This document shows positions 1-9,520 of a stretch of DNA of 64,000 nt, in pieces. The DNA is from Bacteroidota bacterium (GTDB lineage Bacteria > Bacteroidota > Bacteroidia > Bacteroidales > Prolixibacteraceae), in contig JAEYNZ010000144.1 in assembly GCA_023412195.1 (NCBI GenBank), positions 1 through 64,000 of the forward strand, in the 5' to 3' direction. The notes beneath the pieces were generated by a model. That model was not told the origin of the DNA and did not search any database. It was given only the letters and a program-made list of their open reading frames with translations. Within the stretch, counting starts at the first letter, position 1, and each line of letters opens with the position of its first letter. The position numbers were made by a program, and so were the translations under genes.

Positions 1-122
1 TGCCTCCAGCTTCCTTCAGATTCCACCTCACGATGGACACCCTTGCTCTTGGCTAATGGTTGGCAACTACAAACCCCCATAGTGGACTTTCACCACCAAG
101 TTATTTACCATGCACGGCACAC
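1..122 (-). mobile_element. Group II intron, 5' end of domain I (cut by window edge)
   Basis: Read on the minus strand from 122 leftwards, the sequence begins GTGTGCCGTGCATGG, which fits the GUGYG 5' end of group II introns. It continues with blocks I recognise from bacterial intron domain I: GGTGAAAGTCC, CAAGGGTGTCC and GAGGTGGAATCTGAAGGAAG. The intron sits directly after the rnpB terminator stem and its T-tract (TTGTTTTT). Insertion just past intrinsic terminators is the known habit of group IIC introns. The ribozyme core and any maturase/reverse transcriptase would lie beyond position 1, so completeness cannot be judged. The assignment is by remembered sequence similarity; no structure was computed. 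Confidence 0.78.
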
Positions 123-154
123 AAAAACAAGGGGCTGCCTTTTTAGGCAACCCC
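123..154 (-). terminator. Intrinsic terminator of rnpB
   Basis: On the minus strand GGGGTTGCC (154-146) pairs with GGCAGCCCC (139-131), with one G-U wobble and a six-base loop, followed by TTGTTTTT (130-123). It lies just downstream of the RNase P RNA 3' end, and the group II intron starts at the end of the T-tract. Confidence 0.85.
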
Positions 155-171
155 ATTATATTTTAAAAATT

Positions 172-576
172 GGCAGGCTTATAAGCCGGGTTCTGTAACC
201 CTGAAATTCATCAGGATCCTTTATCATTTATCTTGTTCTGTCATCGCTGACAGAATCCTGCAGCCTACCCCTCCTGACATTCCGTGTGCATCGGAAAACG
301 AAGCGGGCAACCTCGCTGCGCTGCAACAGCGGCGCAATCAGGATATATTTGGCTTTGCAACCTGTGGGGCATACGGCTGGCTATGTTACCACAGCCACCG
401 GTGGGCTTTTACCCCACCTTTTCACCCGTTCCCTGTTATGAATACATTCAAATCAGGGTGGTTATTTTCTGTTATGCTGTCATCCCCTTACAGAGATCTT
501 CCAGTTAGGAAGCACAGTGCCCTGCGTTGCCCGGACTTTCCTCCCCGGTATCACCGGAGCGATAAAGCAGCCTGCC
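172..576 (-). ncRNA. rnpB: RNase P RNA, class A
   Basis: This is the catalytic RNA of RNase P, which matures the 5' ends of tRNAs. On the minus strand the 5' side carries the invariant GAGGAAAGTCCGGGC block (near 543-529) and the 3' end carries ACAGAACCCGGCTTA (near 198-184). The terminal P1 helix is visible: AGCCTGCC at 569-576 is complementary to GGCAGGCT at 172-179, which sets the ends and gives about 405 nt, normal for bacteria. A strong terminator follows at 154-123. The open frame at 284-508 is a chance reading of this RNA and is not a gene. The gene follows the Smr protein on the same strand. Confidence 0.95.
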
Positions 577-689
577 GGTACAAAAATAACCATTTTATAT
601 TCACCTTCTGAATATTCCGGATTAATGTATCCCGATGAACTTCAATAATCATAACCTGCATATCCAGTTGTCCTCCACTGAACAGTATC

Positions 690-1730
690 CTAATTTTTTT
701 TCAGTATTACCATAGTGGCACCAAATCCATATTCTCTAAAAGAAGCGTCCTGGTATGTATATTTTGGATATTTCGAATTGAGCAACTTAGCGATTTCCTG
801 TTTCAAAATCCCCTGTCCTACTCCATGTATAAAAACTATACGCTTTGTACGTGAACGGATGGCAGATTCCATTTCCATTTCAACCTTTGCCAGCTGAATA
901 TCAAGTATTTCTTTATTCGATAACCCTGCCGGGTTATCAATCAGTTCATGGATGTGCAAGTCGGTTTCAATTTGCTCCGGCGGTTCTGACCTGGTAGTTT
1001 CCTGTTTTGGCTCAGCCTGCTTCTCCTTAGCCTTTGTCACCTTTTTAAAATCATCTTCAGTCAGCTTACCTATTTCAGCATCAAGGATGTTCTCTGTTAT
1101 CTGAAGTACCATTGCATGACGTTTAAAAAATGCATTGGGATAGAAACTTTTCTCCTTGTAAAATTTAACAGGATTGATCCTGAATTTCTTTACAACCGAA
1201 GCATTAAGATTTTTATCCCCGTCACTATAATACATGATCTGAAAGAAGAAGTCAGGTAGAACTGATAAATCCGAAGGACCGAGTACTTCCAGTTTTTCCT
1301 TTGAATTGGGATGAATCAATCCCTGAAGTGTGGTAGAATATTTTTCACCATCGAAATGCCCATACCTGAAGATTACCATAAAGTTACTGTCATTAACCAG
1401 GTAAAGGCGGATATCGCCGCCAACAGGATTCTTTGAATCAACGGGTACTATACAAAAATAAAAATCGGGTGAATCTTTCCCTGCCAGCACCTGTCCTTTT
1501 GGTTTTTTTTCAGTTACCGGAGGTGGAGCAGTTTTAACAGGCGCCTTTATACCTGAAGGTTCTCTTTTATTAAAAGCAGGATCATCTACATTAACCAGTT
1601 GGGATACAGGGTATGGCACTTCGAATCCATCTGCATTTTCAACTTTAACCATATTTTTACCGATAAAACCGGTCACCGTACCACCACCTACATCATTCAG
1701 AAATTTTACCCTGTCACCTACTTTTATCAT
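690..1730 (-). CDS. DUF2027 and Smr domain protein
   Basis: A cytosolic protein of 346 residues. The N-terminal part (about 1-60, beginning MIKVGDRVKFLNDVGGG) is a small beta-barrel-like region. A middle beta-rich DUF2027 region follows, then a charged linker, and the last ~85 residues form an Smr domain with the TDLHIHEL and HGVGQG motifs typical of MutS2-type Smr nucleases. Smr domains bind or nick branched nucleic acids; the role of the Bacteroidota two-domain form is unknown to me. I chose the ATG at 1730 because the upstream ATG at 1772 adds 14 residues that do not look like the domain and run into the queA promoter. It is divergent from queA. Confidence 0.85.
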   Translation of the reverse strand: MIKVGDRVKFLNDVGGGTVTGFIGKNMVKVENADGFEVPYPVSQLVNVDDPAFNKREPSGIKAPVKTAPPPVTEKKPKGQVLAGKDSPDFYFCIVPVDSKNPVGGDIRLYLVNDSNFMVIFRYGHFDGEKYSTTLQGLIHPNSKEKLEVLGPSDLSVLPDFFFQIMYYSDGDKNLNASVVKKFRINPVKFYKEKSFYPNAFFKRHAMVLQITENILDAEIGKLTEDDFKKVTKAKEKQAEPKQETTRSEPPEQIETDLHIHELIDNPAGLSNKEILDIQLAKVEMEMESAIRSRTKRIVFIHGVGQGILKQEIAKLLNSKYPKYTYQDASFREYGFGATMVILKKN

Positions 1731-1785
1731 TCTTATGCAATTATGCTGTAAAAGTACAATTTTTTTATCCAATCATTTTTTGAAT

Positions 1786-1793
1786 TACTTTTG
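1786..1793 (+). promoter_or_regulatory. Candidate -7 box for queA
   Basis: TACTTTTG matches the Bacteroidota -7 consensus TAnnTTTG and lies about 20 bases before the queA start. No clear -33 element is seen. Motif match only. Confidence 0.5.
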
Positions 1794-1813
1794 CAGCCTC
1801 AAATATTAACGTA

Positions 1814-3025
1814 TTGAGCGAATACAGAAACATAAAAATCGATGATTTTACCTATCAGCTTCCTGAACAGCGGATTGCTAAATATCCCCTGGACCGCCGG
1901 GATAATTCAAAATTATTGATTTCCTATAAAGGCAAACTCAGCAGTGATACCTTCAATAACCTAAAAAATTATTTACCCCTTGATTCTATGCTGGTTTTTA
2001 ATAATACCCGTGTAATACATGCACGATTGTATTTTAGAAAACAGACTGGTTCCAAAATTGAAATCTTTTGCCTTGAGCCTCTACAACCTGCTGATTACCA
2101 AGTTTCCTTCCAACAAACCGAACATGTGGTATGGAAATGTATGCTGGGCAATGCAAAAAAATGGAAAGATGGAGAATTAAGCCGGATCATCCATTTAAAA
2201 GGAACTGAAGTGAAAGTAAAGGCCATCAAACTTTCACAGGAAAATAATACCTTTCACATTGGTTTTAACTGGGACAAGCCTTTTACATTTGCTGAAATTA
2301 TAGAAGCAGCAGGTGCGTTACCCATCCCACCTTACCTGAACCGTGAAACAGAGCCTGCCGATGAGGTAAGTTATCAGACGGTTTATGCCAGGCATGATGG
2401 ATCGGTGGCTGCCCCGACTGCAGGTTTGCATTTTACAGAAGAAGTTCTTGAAACTCTGAACAAAAATAATATTGCCTTGCGTGAAATCACACTCCATGTT
2501 GGAGCTGGCACATTTCAACCCGTAAAATCAGAAACTATCTCGGGACATAATATGCACCATGAAAAAGTTATTGTTCCTAAAAGATTTTTAATGGAATTAC
2601 TGTCAAACCGCCGGAAAATCATTGCAGTTGGCACTACTTCTGTCCGTTCACTGGAAAGTCTGTATTGGTTGGGTTTAAAGCTAAGAACGCAGGCTGAAAT
2701 TACTGATTTGCAGGTAGAACAGTGGGAACCCTATGAAACTGATACTTTCCTTCCATTGAATGAGTCGCTCCAGTCGATTATTACGTATCTCGACAATCAT
2801 CATCTGGAGCAGCTTCATTTTTCAACACAGCTTATCATACTTCCTGGTTACAAATTTAAACTAATACAGGGAATGATAACTAATTTTCATCAGCCACAAA
2901 GCACCCTGTTGCTGCTCGTAAGTGCTTTTTTAGGAAATAAATGGAAAGAAGTATATGAATATGCCCTTGAGAATGGATTCAGGTTTCTGAGTTATGGTGA
3001 CAGCAACTTATATTTGAAGGAATAA
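1814..3025 (+). CDS. queA: tRNA preQ1(34) S-adenosylmethionine ribosyltransferase-isomerase QueA
   Basis: QueA transfers and isomerises the ribosyl group of S-adenosylmethionine onto preQ1 at tRNA position 34, giving epoxyqueuosine. The family signatures are present: MLVFNNTRVIHARL near residue 57, AAPTAGLHFTEE, HVGAGTFQPV and ITNFHQPQSTLLLLVSAF near the C-terminus. The start is TTG at 1814; the N-terminal IDDFTYQLPEQRIAKYPLDRRD is the expected family start and no in-frame ATG precedes it, so TTG is needed. At 403 residues it is somewhat longer than the usual ~350, with extra residues in the middle of the protein. It ends four bases before the convergent kinase gene. Confidence 0.95.
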   Translation: MSEYRNIKIDDFTYQLPEQRIAKYPLDRRDNSKLLISYKGKLSSDTFNNLKNYLPLDSMLVFNNTRVIHARLYFRKQTGSKIEIFCLEPLQPADYQVSFQQTEHVVWKCMLGNAKKWKDGELSRIIHLKGTEVKVKAIKLSQENNTFHIGFNWDKPFTFAEIIEAAGALPIPPYLNRETEPADEVSYQTVYARHDGSVAAPTAGLHFTEEVLETLNKNNIALREITLHVGAGTFQPVKSETISGHNMHHEKVIVPKRFLMELLSNRRKIIAVGTTSVRSLESLYWLGLKLRTQAEITDLQVEQWEPYETDTFLPLNESLQSIITYLDNHHLEQLHFSTQLIILPGYKFKLIQGMITNFHQPQSTLLLLVSAFLGNKWKEVYEYALENGFRFLSYGDSNLYLKE

Positions 3026-3029
3026 AATA

Positions 3030-4910
3030 TCAGGACATGTATCCTGCCAATTTTCTTGCACCTTCAATTTTCTTAATAAGCAATTCCATATTAATTGGCT
3101 TTGTTATATAATCATCAAATTTAGCTTTCAATTTTTCTATATCATGAGGCAGTGCATAGGCTGTTTGTGCAATAACAGGTAACCGGGGCTTTTCTTTTTT
3201 AATTTCAAGCAGAGCTTCAAAACCATTCATTTCCGGCATTTTTATATCCATCAGAACCAATCCGATTTCATTTCTCTCCCTGCATAGTTCTACTGCCCTG
3301 CGTCCATTTTCAGCCCTGATTGATTTATAATTATATCTTTGCAATACATGATTCAGATAAAACCAGTTAACATCTTCATCTTCCGCTACAAGGATTATAT
3401 TTTCAGCTGGTTGAACTAAAATATCTGTGGACATATCCGGGTTTTCCATATGCGATTTGTCTTTTGCAAACATGAAAGGTAAAATAACCCTGAATTCAGA
3501 CCCTTTTCCAGGTTCAGAAAGCACCTCGATTTTTCCGCTCAACAGTTCCACATAAGCTTTTGTAATAGACAGCCCCAATCCGGATCCCGCATTCATCGTG
3601 GCCAGATTGGAATCAAGTTGCCTGAACCGTTCAAAAATAACATGTTGATGTTCGGGTGCTATTCCTATACCTGTATCCTTTACAAAAAATACAATTTCAT
3701 TGCCTTTTTCAAAAAAATACCCAAAGCTGATTTCACCTTTTATAGTAAATTTCATGGCGTTGTTCAACAGGTTTATCAGAATCTGCTTTAACTTAACCTC
3801 ATCAGTCATCATCTGGCCTGTAAAAGGCAGGTCAGGTTTCACAACCCTGATACCAATATTCTTTTCAGAAGAAAGAGACAACCTGTATGTATGATAAAGT
3901 TCATCGATAAGGGCTTCAATATCAACCTCTGATTCCTTTTTCTCTACCTGCCCAGCCTCAATATGTGAAATTTCAACAATGTCGCTGATGATCGACAAAA
4001 GATAATTTCCGCTGTTTCTAATGATAGAAGCATATTTTTGACGATCTTCCTGACTTAAATTATCTAACTCAAGCAAATCGGAAAAACCGACAATTGCATT
4101 CATTGGAGTTCTGATTTCATGAGACATATTTGCAAGAAATGCCGATTTCAACCGGTCACTCTCTTCTGCTTTCTCCTTAGCTTTAAGCAACTCTGCATTT
4201 TGTGTCAGGTATTCATTGGTCAGATGCTGATACTTATCAATCTGTTCCTGCAAAAGCTTCTGGTTGTGCATTAGCTCCTTGCTTAATTTTTGACTTGCAG
4301 AAAAAAGCTTGTCTTTTATCTTGCGGTTGTGAAAATTATTTTTTTGTGCAGCCAGAATCAGGCCAAGCAACATCGTCCCTGGAGCATGAATCAGCATTAC
4401 AGGCAGAGCTATGATTTTTAAAGTAGGAATAGTGCGATCGGCAGGTAACAAAACAGTTGCAGCCAGCATGAACAAATGAACCACCACACCCAGTTTCAGA
4501 AATTCAACTTTAAGGTCCTGCTTTTCTGTGCTCTTTCTCAGCTTTCCCCAAATAATACCCACTGTTCCCGAAATAATAATCACAGTTATTCCCATCCACA
4601 TACCATCTCCGCCCATTATAAACCTTACTGTGCCGGTAATCGCCATGGCGATGATGGTAGGAATTGCACCAAAAAATATCCCGGAAACTGCAAGCATAAC
4701 AGATCTGGAATCGAAAACCAATCCGGGAATTAGTGTCCAATTGGTATATAAAAGTACAATGCTGATGCTACCAAGTACCAAGCCGGTAAAAATTTTTGAT
4801 GCCAGGCTAAGCGGATTATCATCCCGTAACCAAAAATTTTCATAAACCATTGCAAAAGCCAGAAGGACTGCAATGTTTTGGATTAATCCGACAATGATAG
4901 GCTCATTCAT
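3030..4910 (-). CDS. Hybrid sensor histidine kinase with LytS-like membrane domain and receiver
   Basis: A membrane-bound hybrid sensor of about 626 residues. The order is: an N-terminal multi-pass LytS/5TM-type sensor (first ~190 residues), a coiled-coil linker, HisKA with the phosphoacceptor histidine in FLANMSHEIRTPMNA, HATPase_c (GIGIAPEHQ and GSGLGLSI boxes), and a C-terminal receiver with the acceptor aspartate in LVLMDIKMPEMNGF. The start is placed at ATG 4910 (MNEPIIVGLIQNIAV), which begins the first membrane segment; the longer frame from 4985 adds a charged, non-domain stretch. There is no partner regulator nearby, so the signal and output are unknown. LytS-type sensors elsewhere respond to envelope state or small metabolites. 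Confidence 0.88.
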   Translation of the reverse strand: MNEPIIVGLIQNIAVLLAFAMVYENFWLRDDNPLSLASKIFTGLVLGSISIVLLYTNWTLIPGLVFDSRSVMLAVSGIFFGAIPTIIAMAITGTVRFIMGGDGMWMGITVIIISGTVGIIWGKLRKSTEKQDLKVEFLKLGVVVHLFMLAATVLLPADRTIPTLKIIALPVMLIHAPGTMLLGLILAAQKNNFHNRKIKDKLFSASQKLSKELMHNQKLLQEQIDKYQHLTNEYLTQNAELLKAKEKAEESDRLKSAFLANMSHEIRTPMNAIVGFSDLLELDNLSQEDRQKYASIIRNSGNYLLSIISDIVEISHIEAGQVEKKESEVDIEALIDELYHTYRLSLSSEKNIGIRVVKPDLPFTGQMMTDEVKLKQILINLLNNAMKFTIKGEISFGYFFEKGNEIVFFVKDTGIGIAPEHQHVIFERFRQLDSNLATMNAGSGLGLSITKAYVELLSGKIEVLSEPGKGSEFRVILPFMFAKDKSHMENPDMSTDILVQPAENIILVAEDEDVNWFYLNHVLQRYNYKSIRAENGRRAVELCRERNEIGLVLMDIKMPEMNGFEALLEIKKEKPRLPVIAQTAYALPHDIEKLKAKFDDYITKPINMELLIKKIEGARKLAGYMS

Positions 4911-5083
4911 CTCCGATAGGTATGTAGTAGATAAGGAGCGCAATATACATTTTTTTTTCTGCTCTTTTTCAAAAGTAAAAATCACCTCTTCATCGGATTG
5001 ACATAATCATCAAAAAAACAAAACTTACTTCTCACAGGAATTTCCGATATTTACACTTCATCTGAAATTAAATTCCATCGGAA

Positions 5084-6535
5084 ATGAGTAAATTAACACA
5101 ATTACAGCCTCAGCCTTTGTTTGCTTACTTCAATGACATTTGCCGGATTCCCCGCCCTTCAAAAAAAGAAGATCAAATCAGGGATTTTCTGATTGATTTT
5201 GCAAAATCAAAAAATCTTAATGTAAAAACGGATGACGCAGGCAACCTGTTGATATCAAAACCGGCAGTTCCGGGGAAGGAACATATACCTGCAGTTATTC
5301 TTCAAACCCATATGGATATGGTATGTGAAAAAAACAGAGATACTGTTTTTGATTTTGAAAAAGATGCCATTGAACCTTATATTGAAGAAGGATGGATTAA
5401 AGCCCGGGGAACAACGCTAGGTGCGGATTGTGGAATAGGAATGGCTGCTCAGCTGGCTGTTCTCACTTCAGATCAGATTAACCACGGCCCGGTTGAATGT
5501 CTTTTTACCGTTGATGAAGAAACAGGCCTTACAGGAGCATTTGCATTACAACCAGGGTTCATGTCAGGAAGTATCCTGTTAAATCTTGATTCTGAAGATG
5601 AAGGCGAAATTTTCATAGGTTGTGCCGGTGGTATAGACACAATTGCCTCTCTCATGATTAAGCCTGAGGAGGTTCCTAAAGAAGCAGTTGCAATAAAACT
5701 CTCAGCTACCGGGTTGCTTGGTGGTCATTCGGGCGATGATATTGACAAGAAACGTGGCAATGCTATAAAAATACTTACCCGATTTATCTGGCATTCGGCA
5801 CGTAAATTCAATATAATCCTTTCAAATTTTGAAGGGGGAAATCTCAGAAATGCAATTGCCCGTGAAGCCTCAGCCACAGTAGTACTTCCTGTTCATCATA
5901 AAGAATCTCTTGAAGCTGAGTTTGAGAAATTCACAGCAGAATTAAAATTCGAGTATGAAAAAAATGAACCTGCCCTCGTACTCCATATGGAGGAAACAAA
6001 TATTCCATCGCACGTGATGGGCGATAAAGCCCAGACTAACCTTCTGAATGCGTTATATGCCTGCCCTCATGGAGTGATAGAAATGAGTACACGGATGGAA
6101 GGAATGGTTGAAACCTCTACCAACCTTGCCTCTGTAAAAATAAATGGGAATCAAATTATCGTAACAACAAGCCAGCGCAGTGAAATTGACAGCCGGAAAA
6201 GGTACATAGCCGGAATGGTTCGCTCTGTTTTTGAATTAGCCGGATTTGATGTAAAACATTCCGAGGGTTATCCGGGATGGGCCCCAAATACCAGCTCTGA
6301 AGTTCTTCAAACTGCTGTCACCTCTTATAGAAATCTGTTTGAGAAAGACCCTGTAATCCGTTCAATACATGCAGGGCTTGAATGCGGGCTGTTTCTTGAA
6401 AAGTACCCTCACCTCGATATGGTTTCATTTGGACCTACAATCAAAGGAGCTCATTCACCCGATGAACGGCTTGATGTTGAATCAACCGGCAAATTCTGGA
6501 AGCACCTTGTTGATGTACTTGAAAATATCAAATAA
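5084..6535 (+). CDS. pepD: Aminoacyl-histidine dipeptidase PepD (M20)
   Basis: A cytosolic zinc dipeptidase of 483 residues, the usual PepD length, cleaving Xaa-His dipeptides. The M20 metal-binding motifs are visible: LQTHMDMV near residue 80, LGADCGIGMA for the second metal ligand, FTVDEETGLTGA with the catalytic glutamate, and SIHAGLECG plus a histidine near the C-terminus (GAHSPDER). The N-terminus IPRPSKKEDQI is typical of the family. The gene is divergent from the hybrid kinase and is followed 54 bases later by the secreted esterase, so the two may be cotranscribed. Confidence 0.93.
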   Translation: MSKLTQLQPQPLFAYFNDICRIPRPSKKEDQIRDFLIDFAKSKNLNVKTDDAGNLLISKPAVPGKEHIPAVILQTHMDMVCEKNRDTVFDFEKDAIEPYIEEGWIKARGTTLGADCGIGMAAQLAVLTSDQINHGPVECLFTVDEETGLTGAFALQPGFMSGSILLNLDSEDEGEIFIGCAGGIDTIASLMIKPEEVPKEAVAIKLSATGLLGGHSGDDIDKKRGNAIKILTRFIWHSARKFNIILSNFEGGNLRNAIAREASATVVLPVHHKESLEAEFEKFTAELKFEYEKNEPALVLHMEETNIPSHVMGDKAQTNLLNALYACPHGVIEMSTRMEGMVETSTNLASVKINGNQIIVTTSQRSEIDSRKRYIAGMVRSVFELAGFDVKHSEGYPGWAPNTSSEVLQTAVTSYRNLFEKDPVIRSIHAGLECGLFLEKYPHLDMVSFGPTIKGAHSPDERLDVESTGKFWKHLVDVLENIK

Positions 6536-6589
6536 TAACTCGGACAATAAAATAGTTTCTTCAATCAAACCTGTATAAACAGCTTCGTC

Positions 6590-8626
6590 ATGTACCGCAA
6601 TCTGTTTCTTTTCATCCTCCCAATGGTCTTCACCGTTCAATCTGCTTTCCCGCAGGCCCGGAATTCTTCTGTTTTTTATTCGGGAAATGGCAACCGGCAT
6701 TGGCATAGTTACAAAGATAACCACCGGGCTTTGTATAAAATCATTACAAATGAAGCATTCAGAAAACTTGAAGAGAGAAATGAATATGTATCATCTCTCA
6801 AAACTAAAAATGACTGGCTTACATACATTGACCACCTAAAGAAAAACTTCTGCAGTTCTTCTAAACACTTTGCAAAGACACCTTTAAATGCACAAACAAC
6901 TGGCATTGTTGAAAGAGAAACATTTATTGTTGAAAAAATATTATTCGAATCTCAACCAGGATTTTATATCACTGCAGGACTATTCATACCAAAAGTGCGG
7001 CAACAACCCGCCCCGGCAGTTATCTATGCCTGTGGACATACTGAACTTGGATTCCGTAGTGAAACCTACCAGCATGTGATTCTGAACCTGGTTGAAAAGG
7101 GATTTATTGTACTGGCATACGATCCTGCAGGACAAGGAGAAAGGTTGCTTTACCCGGATCCTGAAACAGGAAAATCAAAGATCGGGGGTTCAACTGCAGA
7201 ACATTCCTATGCAGGTATCCAGATACTACTTACAGGCACATCTCTTACCGACTATTTTATTTGGGATGGCATCCGTGTCCTTGATTATCTGGAAACAAGG
7301 AAAGAAGTAGACATGAAACGCGTGGGAATGACTGGCCGTTCAGGCGGAGGCACACAAACTGCACAGGTTGCAGCATGCGACAACAGGATTTATGCTGCTG
7401 CCCCTGAGAATTACATTACTTCCTTTAAACGGCTGCTGCAGTCAATCGGGCCACAGGATGCAGAACAGAACCCCTCCAAATTTATATCCAGAGGATTTGA
7501 CCATGCTGACTACCTCCATATCAGGGCACCCAAACCTTTGCTTTTGCTTACAACAACCAACGATTTTTTCAGCATTCAGGGTGCACGTGAAACATATGCT
7601 GAGGTCCATAAGGCTTACATTGCTATGGGTAAAGCAGATAATCTCAGGATGACGGAAGATTTTGGATCGCACGAATCAACTAAAAATAACAGGCAGGCAT
7701 TGTATGCCTTCTTTCAAAAGCACCTCGACCTTCCTGGTGACAGTACCGATATTGAAACAACCCCATTCACATTTAAAGAACTGCAGGTAACCTCTACCGG
7801 ACAAGTTGTAACTTCCTTTAAAGGTGAAACCATTTTCAGCATGAACAAAAAGCAGGTTACCGGAACTCCAAAAACAGGAATCGAAGAACAGATATTAAGC
7901 ACTGCCGGAATAAACTTCGACAGGAAAGTAACTTCAGCCGTCTATACAGGGGATTTTACAATGAATGGCATATCAATTCAGAAATACTTCCTGGAGACAA
8001 ATAAAAGCGATTATGCACTTCCTGTATATATTATAAATGGGGAAGAACAAAAAAACGAAGCAGTCGTTGTCTGGTTTCACCCTGAAGGGAAGCAGCAACT
8101 ACTGCAGGATAAATTGTTGTCTACCATGCTGGCAGAAGGACATACAATTGTCTGTGCTGATTTACCGGGCACAGGTGAACTGAGGGATCCGGAGTTCACC
8201 GGAGATGGAACAGTGAAAGGTGTATCATTTAACTATGTATTTGGAGCGAATTTAACAGGTAAAAGCGTACCCGGAATCATGGCCGAAGGTATTGACCTGT
8301 TGAACCAGTTCATAGAAAATGAAGTCAGATTTCAAAAAAAAGAAATTTATGCAGTAGTTCAGGGAACGGCAGCCTCTGCCTTTTTGCATTATGCCGTTCT
8401 GAAAAATCCTTTTCTCAAAACTGCTTTTCTTGATTTTCCAGGCTCTGCCTCAAAACTTGTGAACGATGAATTCTACGACCCTTCCCTGGCCTTCATCATT
8501 CCGCCCGGAAGCCTGAATATTTATGATCTGCCTGATCTCATTGAACACCTGGAGTTTTATGGCATGAAAGTTCATTATGACACTATAGCAGGAGAAGGAG
8601 TTCCCGCTTTTTTCAGGAAGCCCTAG
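6590..8626 (+). CDS. Secreted two-part alpha/beta hydrolase, acetyl-xylan-esterase-like
   Basis: A 678-residue exported protein with an N-terminal signal peptide ending near AFPQA (residue ~22). The first half is an alpha/beta hydrolase of the acetyl xylan esterase/dienelactone hydrolase type, with YACGHTELG, AYDPAGQGER and the nucleophile Ser251 in GRSGGG. The family is known for removing ester groups from polysaccharides or small substrates. The second half repeats the fold (VVWFHPEGK, CADLPGTGEL), but its elbow reads GTAAS instead of GxSxG, so it is probably catalytically dead. The substrate is unknown. It lies after pepD and ends one base before the convergent patatin gene. Confidence 0.75.
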   Translation: MYRNLFLFILPMVFTVQSAFPQARNSSVFYSGNGNRHWHSYKDNHRALYKIITNEAFRKLEERNEYVSSLKTKNDWLTYIDHLKKNFCSSSKHFAKTPLNAQTTGIVERETFIVEKILFESQPGFYITAGLFIPKVRQQPAPAVIYACGHTELGFRSETYQHVILNLVEKGFIVLAYDPAGQGERLLYPDPETGKSKIGGSTAEHSYAGIQILLTGTSLTDYFIWDGIRVLDYLETRKEVDMKRVGMTGRSGGGTQTAQVAACDNRIYAAAPENYITSFKRLLQSIGPQDAEQNPSKFISRGFDHADYLHIRAPKPLLLLTTTNDFFSIQGARETYAEVHKAYIAMGKADNLRMTEDFGSHESTKNNRQALYAFFQKHLDLPGDSTDIETTPFTFKELQVTSTGQVVTSFKGETIFSMNKKQVTGTPKTGIEEQILSTAGINFDRKVTSAVYTGDFTMNGISIQKYFLETNKSDYALPVYIINGEEQKNEAVVVWFHPEGKQQLLQDKLLSTMLAEGHTIVCADLPGTGELRDPEFTGDGTVKGVSFNYVFGANLTGKSVPGIMAEGIDLLNQFIENEVRFQKKEIYAVVQGTAASAFLHYAVLKNPFLKTAFLDFPGSASKLVNDEFYDPSLAFIIPPGSLNIYDLPDLIEHLEFYGMKVHYDTIAGEGVPAFFRKP

Positions 8627-8627
8627 A

Positions 8628-9392
8628 TTATACTATAAAAGGAAGTGATATACCTTTTATTGAATTATACCCCAGCTCAAACATTTCATTAGCATGGCTC
8701 AGGCTTAGGATATCATAATTATCTATGCCTTCCGGTTCAATATAAAGAGAAGAATATTTATGAACTTCAGTCATATTGGCATTTACCCCCATGTAAAAAG
8801 TACGGGCTGCAATCTGAATCAGATTCTTAAAATGAGCCCGTGGGGTGAGGGGATTGATATTTATGGATACAATATATTCACAATTATCCTTTATAGGTTC
8901 CACCGGAATATTATCCATTAAGCCACCATCGACATATAACTGGCCGTCAATTTCGACCGGGGCAAACAGAACAGGAATAGAAGAAGAAGCCAGCAAAGTA
9001 GGCCCGAGTGGTCCGTGATCGATGTACTCTGCCCTCCCCTTGTTCAGGTTGGCAACAGTAATATAAAATGGCAGTTGCAGATCTTCAATGTTCCTGCACA
9101 AGATTTCCCTTGCCAATACCTGATTCAGACCGTTTAACTTTAGCAGGCCGTTTACCGGGAAATGAAGATTGGTATATTTAAAAAACCAGCCTTTATTAAA
9201 TATTTTCATAATATCTTCAGGAGACCTGCCATTTGCGATAAATGCCCCCACAATGGCACCTACACTTGTGCCTGAAATCACTTCAGGCCTGAATCCTTTT
9301 TCAAAAAGGGCAGTAATCACTCCGAGGTGTGCAAATCCCCGTGTGCCTCCTCCACTAAGAACAAGTCCTGTTTTATATTTTTTAATGCTCAT
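8628..9392 (-). CDS. Patatin-like phospholipase, RssA type
   Basis: A 254-residue patatin-like serine hydrolase acting on lipids or lysophospholipids. It shows the oxyanion loop GGGTRGFAH near residue 15, the nucleophile elbow GTSVG near residue 42, and the second half of the Ser-Asp dyad in DGGLMDN near residue 154. There is no signal peptide, so it is probably cytosolic or membrane-associated. The length matches the short bacterial RssA/YchK group. It stands alone on the minus strand, 128 bases downstream of yjbQ, and is convergent with the esterase gene. Confidence 0.88.
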   Translation of the reverse strand: MSIKKYKTGLVLSGGGTRGFAHLGVITALFEKGFRPEVISGTSVGAIVGAFIANGRSPEDIMKIFNKGWFFKYTNLHFPVNGLLKLNGLNQVLAREILCRNIEDLQLPFYITVANLNKGRAEYIDHGPLGPTLLASSSIPVLFAPVEIDGQLYVDGGLMDNIPVEPIKDNCEYIVSININPLTPRAHFKNLIQIAARTFYMGVNANMTEVHKYSSLYIEPEGIDNYDILSLSHANEMFELGYNSIKGISLPFIV

Positions 9393-9520
9393 TTATCGGT
9401 TCAAAGGTATCACTCAAACAAATATATTTCAATCCGGTTTTACTATATGATTTTTTCAGCTTCTGCACCTGTACGTTTACATTCAAAATTTCCGGCTTCT
9501 TATGATGTACTGTTTTTATT

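Noticed and set aside
284..508. Open frame of 74 codons on the plus strand
   Set aside because: It lies wholly within the RNase P RNA, on the opposite strand, and has no protein-like features.
4476..4845. Plus-strand open frames opposite the hybrid kinase membrane domain
   Set aside because: Antisense reading of a hydrophobic coding region; no family features.
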